From NCBI GenBank assembly GCA_023443145.1, contig JAEZVS010000166.1, positions 1-6,910 on the forward strand: a DNA stretch of 6,910 bases, read 5' to 3'. The stretch is from Bacillota bacterium. GTDB lineage: Bacteria > Bacillota > Peptococcia > Peptococcales > Peptococcaceae. Position numbers and translations under genes: made by a program. Below are positions 5,447-6,910 of this stretch, piece after piece. Every line of letters starts with the position of its first letter. Within the stretch, counting starts at the first letter, position 1. The notes beneath the pieces were generated by a model that saw nothing but the letters and a program-made list of their open reading frames with translations, did no database searches and was not told the origin of the DNA.

Positions 5447-6910
5447 ATGCTTACGGTTGCATTAGCCGGGAACCCCAATAGCGGGAAAACCAGCTTATTC
5501 AACGAACTGACCGGGGCTAAGCAGCATGTTGGGAACTGGCCGGGTGTAACAGTTGAACAAAAGACAGGGATACTGAAAAAACACAAAGACGTGACCATTG
5601 TAGACTTGCCGGGGATTTATTCACTGTCGCCGTATACGCCGGAAGAAGTGGTCAGTCGTAATTATTTGTTAAATGAACATCCGGATGTGGTGGTCAATAT
5701 TATTGATGCCACCAACTTGGAGCGCAACTTATATTTAACCACTCAAATTCTGGAAACGGGTATTCCGGTTGTGGTGGCTTTAAATATGATAGACCTCATC
5801 CAAAAACGCGGTCTCAACATCAACACCAAAAAACTTTCTGAAGCCTTGGGCAATGTGCCTGTGGTAGAAATTTCGGCTTTGGAAAGAAAAGGTATTGCAG
5901 AACTCACTGAAACGTTTTTGGCTGAAGGGAAAAAGAAAAGCTATAAACCATCGCCTCTTCGTTTTACCGACGATGTGGAAGATGTGCTCAACACCATTGT
6001 TCAAAAAGCGTCATTCACCGGAGACACAGCCCGCTATTATGCTATTAAGTTATTTGAAGGCGATGAACGCATTTTACAACAGTTGAGCGTGTCTGCACAG
6101 GCTATGGCAGACATCAAGGCTCAGGTTTCCGCAGTTGAAGACGCTCAGGATAATGATGCGGAAACCATCATCACCAACGGGCGCTATGAATACATTGCCA
6201 AGCATATGTCCGGCATTATGAAGCGTCCGGATGTACAAGATAAAGTCACCATGAGTGACAAAATCGACTCTATTGTAACCAACCGCTTTTTGGCGTTGCC
6301 GATTTTTGCGCTGGTCATTTATGCAATTTACTACATTTGTATTCAGACCATCGGCGGTTCTACCCAAGACTGGGTGGGCGACGGCTTTGCCTGGTTGGGT
6401 GAACAGGCTGCTGAATGGCTTACCGGTATGGGTGTGGCCGATTGGCTGGTGGATCTCATCAACAACGCCGTCATCAACGGTGTGGGTGCGGTCTTAACCT
6501 TTGTACCGCAAATTATGTTGCTCTATTTCTTCCTTTCTTTCTTGGAAGGTTGCGGTTACATGAGCCGTGTCGCCTTCATTATGGACCGGATTTTCCGCCG
6601 CTTCGGCTTGTCCGGGAAATCGTTTATTCCTTTCCTGATGGCCACCGGCTGCGGTGTGCCGGCTATTATGGCCACCCGCACCATTGAAAATGAAAAAGAC
6701 CGCCGTATGACCATTATGGTCACCACCTTTATGCCTTGCGGCGCCAAATTGCCTATTATTGGGCTATTTGCCGGGGCGCTCTTCCCGGATAACCCCATGA
6801 TTGCACCGGGAGCCTATTTCTTAGGTATTACAGCCATCATCGTCAGCTGCATCATCTTAAAGCTGACCTCGGCCTTTAAAGGTGATGTGGCACCTTTCAT
6901 CATCGAACTT
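5447..6910 (+). CDS. feoB: Ferrous iron transport protein B (FeoB), 3' end outside the window
   Basis: The first 488 codons of FeoB are present, open to the last base; the family is usually 600-800 residues, so the C-terminal membrane part is missing. FeoB is a cytoplasmic membrane permease for Fe2+ with an N-terminal G domain. G motifs are intact: G1 GNPNSGKT (8-15), G2 threonine T35 in WPGVTVE, G3 DLPG (53-56), G4 NMID (113-116) and G5 SAL (143-145). A helical GDI-like linker covers about 165-275. The membrane part starts at about 281 (FLALPIFALVIYAIYY). The first Gate region has GCGVPAIMATRTIEN (401-415), with cysteines C402 and C431 (PCGAKLP) in places linked to iron passage in the family. 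It is read with two feoA genes upstream as one operon. I see no frameshift or missing catalytic residue. Confidence 0.97.
   Translation, partial: MLTVALAGNPNSGKTSLFNELTGAKQHVGNWPGVTVEQKTGILKKHKDVTIVDLPGIYSLSPYTPEEVVSRNYLLNEHPDVVVNIIDATNLERNLYLTTQILETGIPVVVALNMIDLIQKRGLNINTKKLSEALGNVPVVEISALERKGIAELTETFLAEGKKKSYKPSPLRFTDDVEDVLNTIVQKASFTGDTARYYAIKLFEGDERILQQLSVSAQAMADIKAQVSAVEDAQDNDAETIITNGRYEYIAKHMSGIMKRPDVQDKVTMSDKIDSIVTNRFLALPIFALVIYAIYYICIQTIGGSTQDWVGDGFAWLGEQAAEWLTGMGVADWLVDLINNAVINGVGAVLTFVPQIMLLYFFLSFLEGCGYMSRVAFIMDRIFRRFGLSGKSFIPFLMATGCGVPAIMATRTIENEKDRRMTIMVTTFMPCGAKLPIIGLFAGALFPDNPMIAPGAYFLGITAIIVSCIILKLTSAFKGDVAPFIIEL

Overview
The window looks like ordinary chromosome from a Bacillota (Firmicutes) bacterium, probably an anaerobic clostridial or Negativicutes-type lineage. 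The reasons are near-balanced base composition, strong AGGAGG-type ribosome binding sites, a PBP2a/PbpC-type lipoprotein transpeptidase, and a feoA-feoA-feoB iron operon. The lineage is an inference; no rRNA or marker gene is present to fix it. I see no phage, insertion sequence, CRISPR array, tRNA or rRNA.

Layout. (1) 12-1415 (+): a complete alanine/glycine:cation symporter (AGCS family). (2) 1445-1489: a bidirectional terminator between convergent genes. (3) 1488-1790 (-): a small MTH1187-type thiamine-binding protein. (4) 1791-1939: a compact divergent promoter region whose two -35 boxes lie back to back around a GTGCAC palindrome. (5) 1940-2521 (+): a DJ-1/PfpI-family protein. It is followed 12 nt later by (6) 2534-4390/4393 (+): a lipoprotein class B penicillin-binding protein with the NTF2-like (MecA_N) domain, almost certainly in the same transcript. 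(7) 4394-4836: a 443-nt non-coding stretch with a strong intrinsic terminator, an A/T-rich section holding a possible scrap of old coding sequence, and a sigma-A-type promoter whose -10 box sits inside a 17-bp near-palindrome. (8) 4837-5118 and 5134-5358 (+): two different FeoA-domain proteins. (9) 5447-6910 (+): FeoB, the ferrous iron transporter, running off the right edge.

How the genes work together. The clear functional unit is the ferrous iron uptake operon: two small SH3-like FeoA proteins and the GTPase-permease FeoB, driven from a probably metal-regulated promoter. The DJ-1/PBP pair is a second transcription unit that joins stress-type protein or metabolite quality control with cell wall crosslinking. 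The symporter and the thiamine-binding protein are separate units. Nothing here is a clearly new system. The most interesting points are an internally shortened PBP2a-like protein, the divergent thiamine-binding/DJ-1 promoter pair, and the palindrome over the feo promoter.
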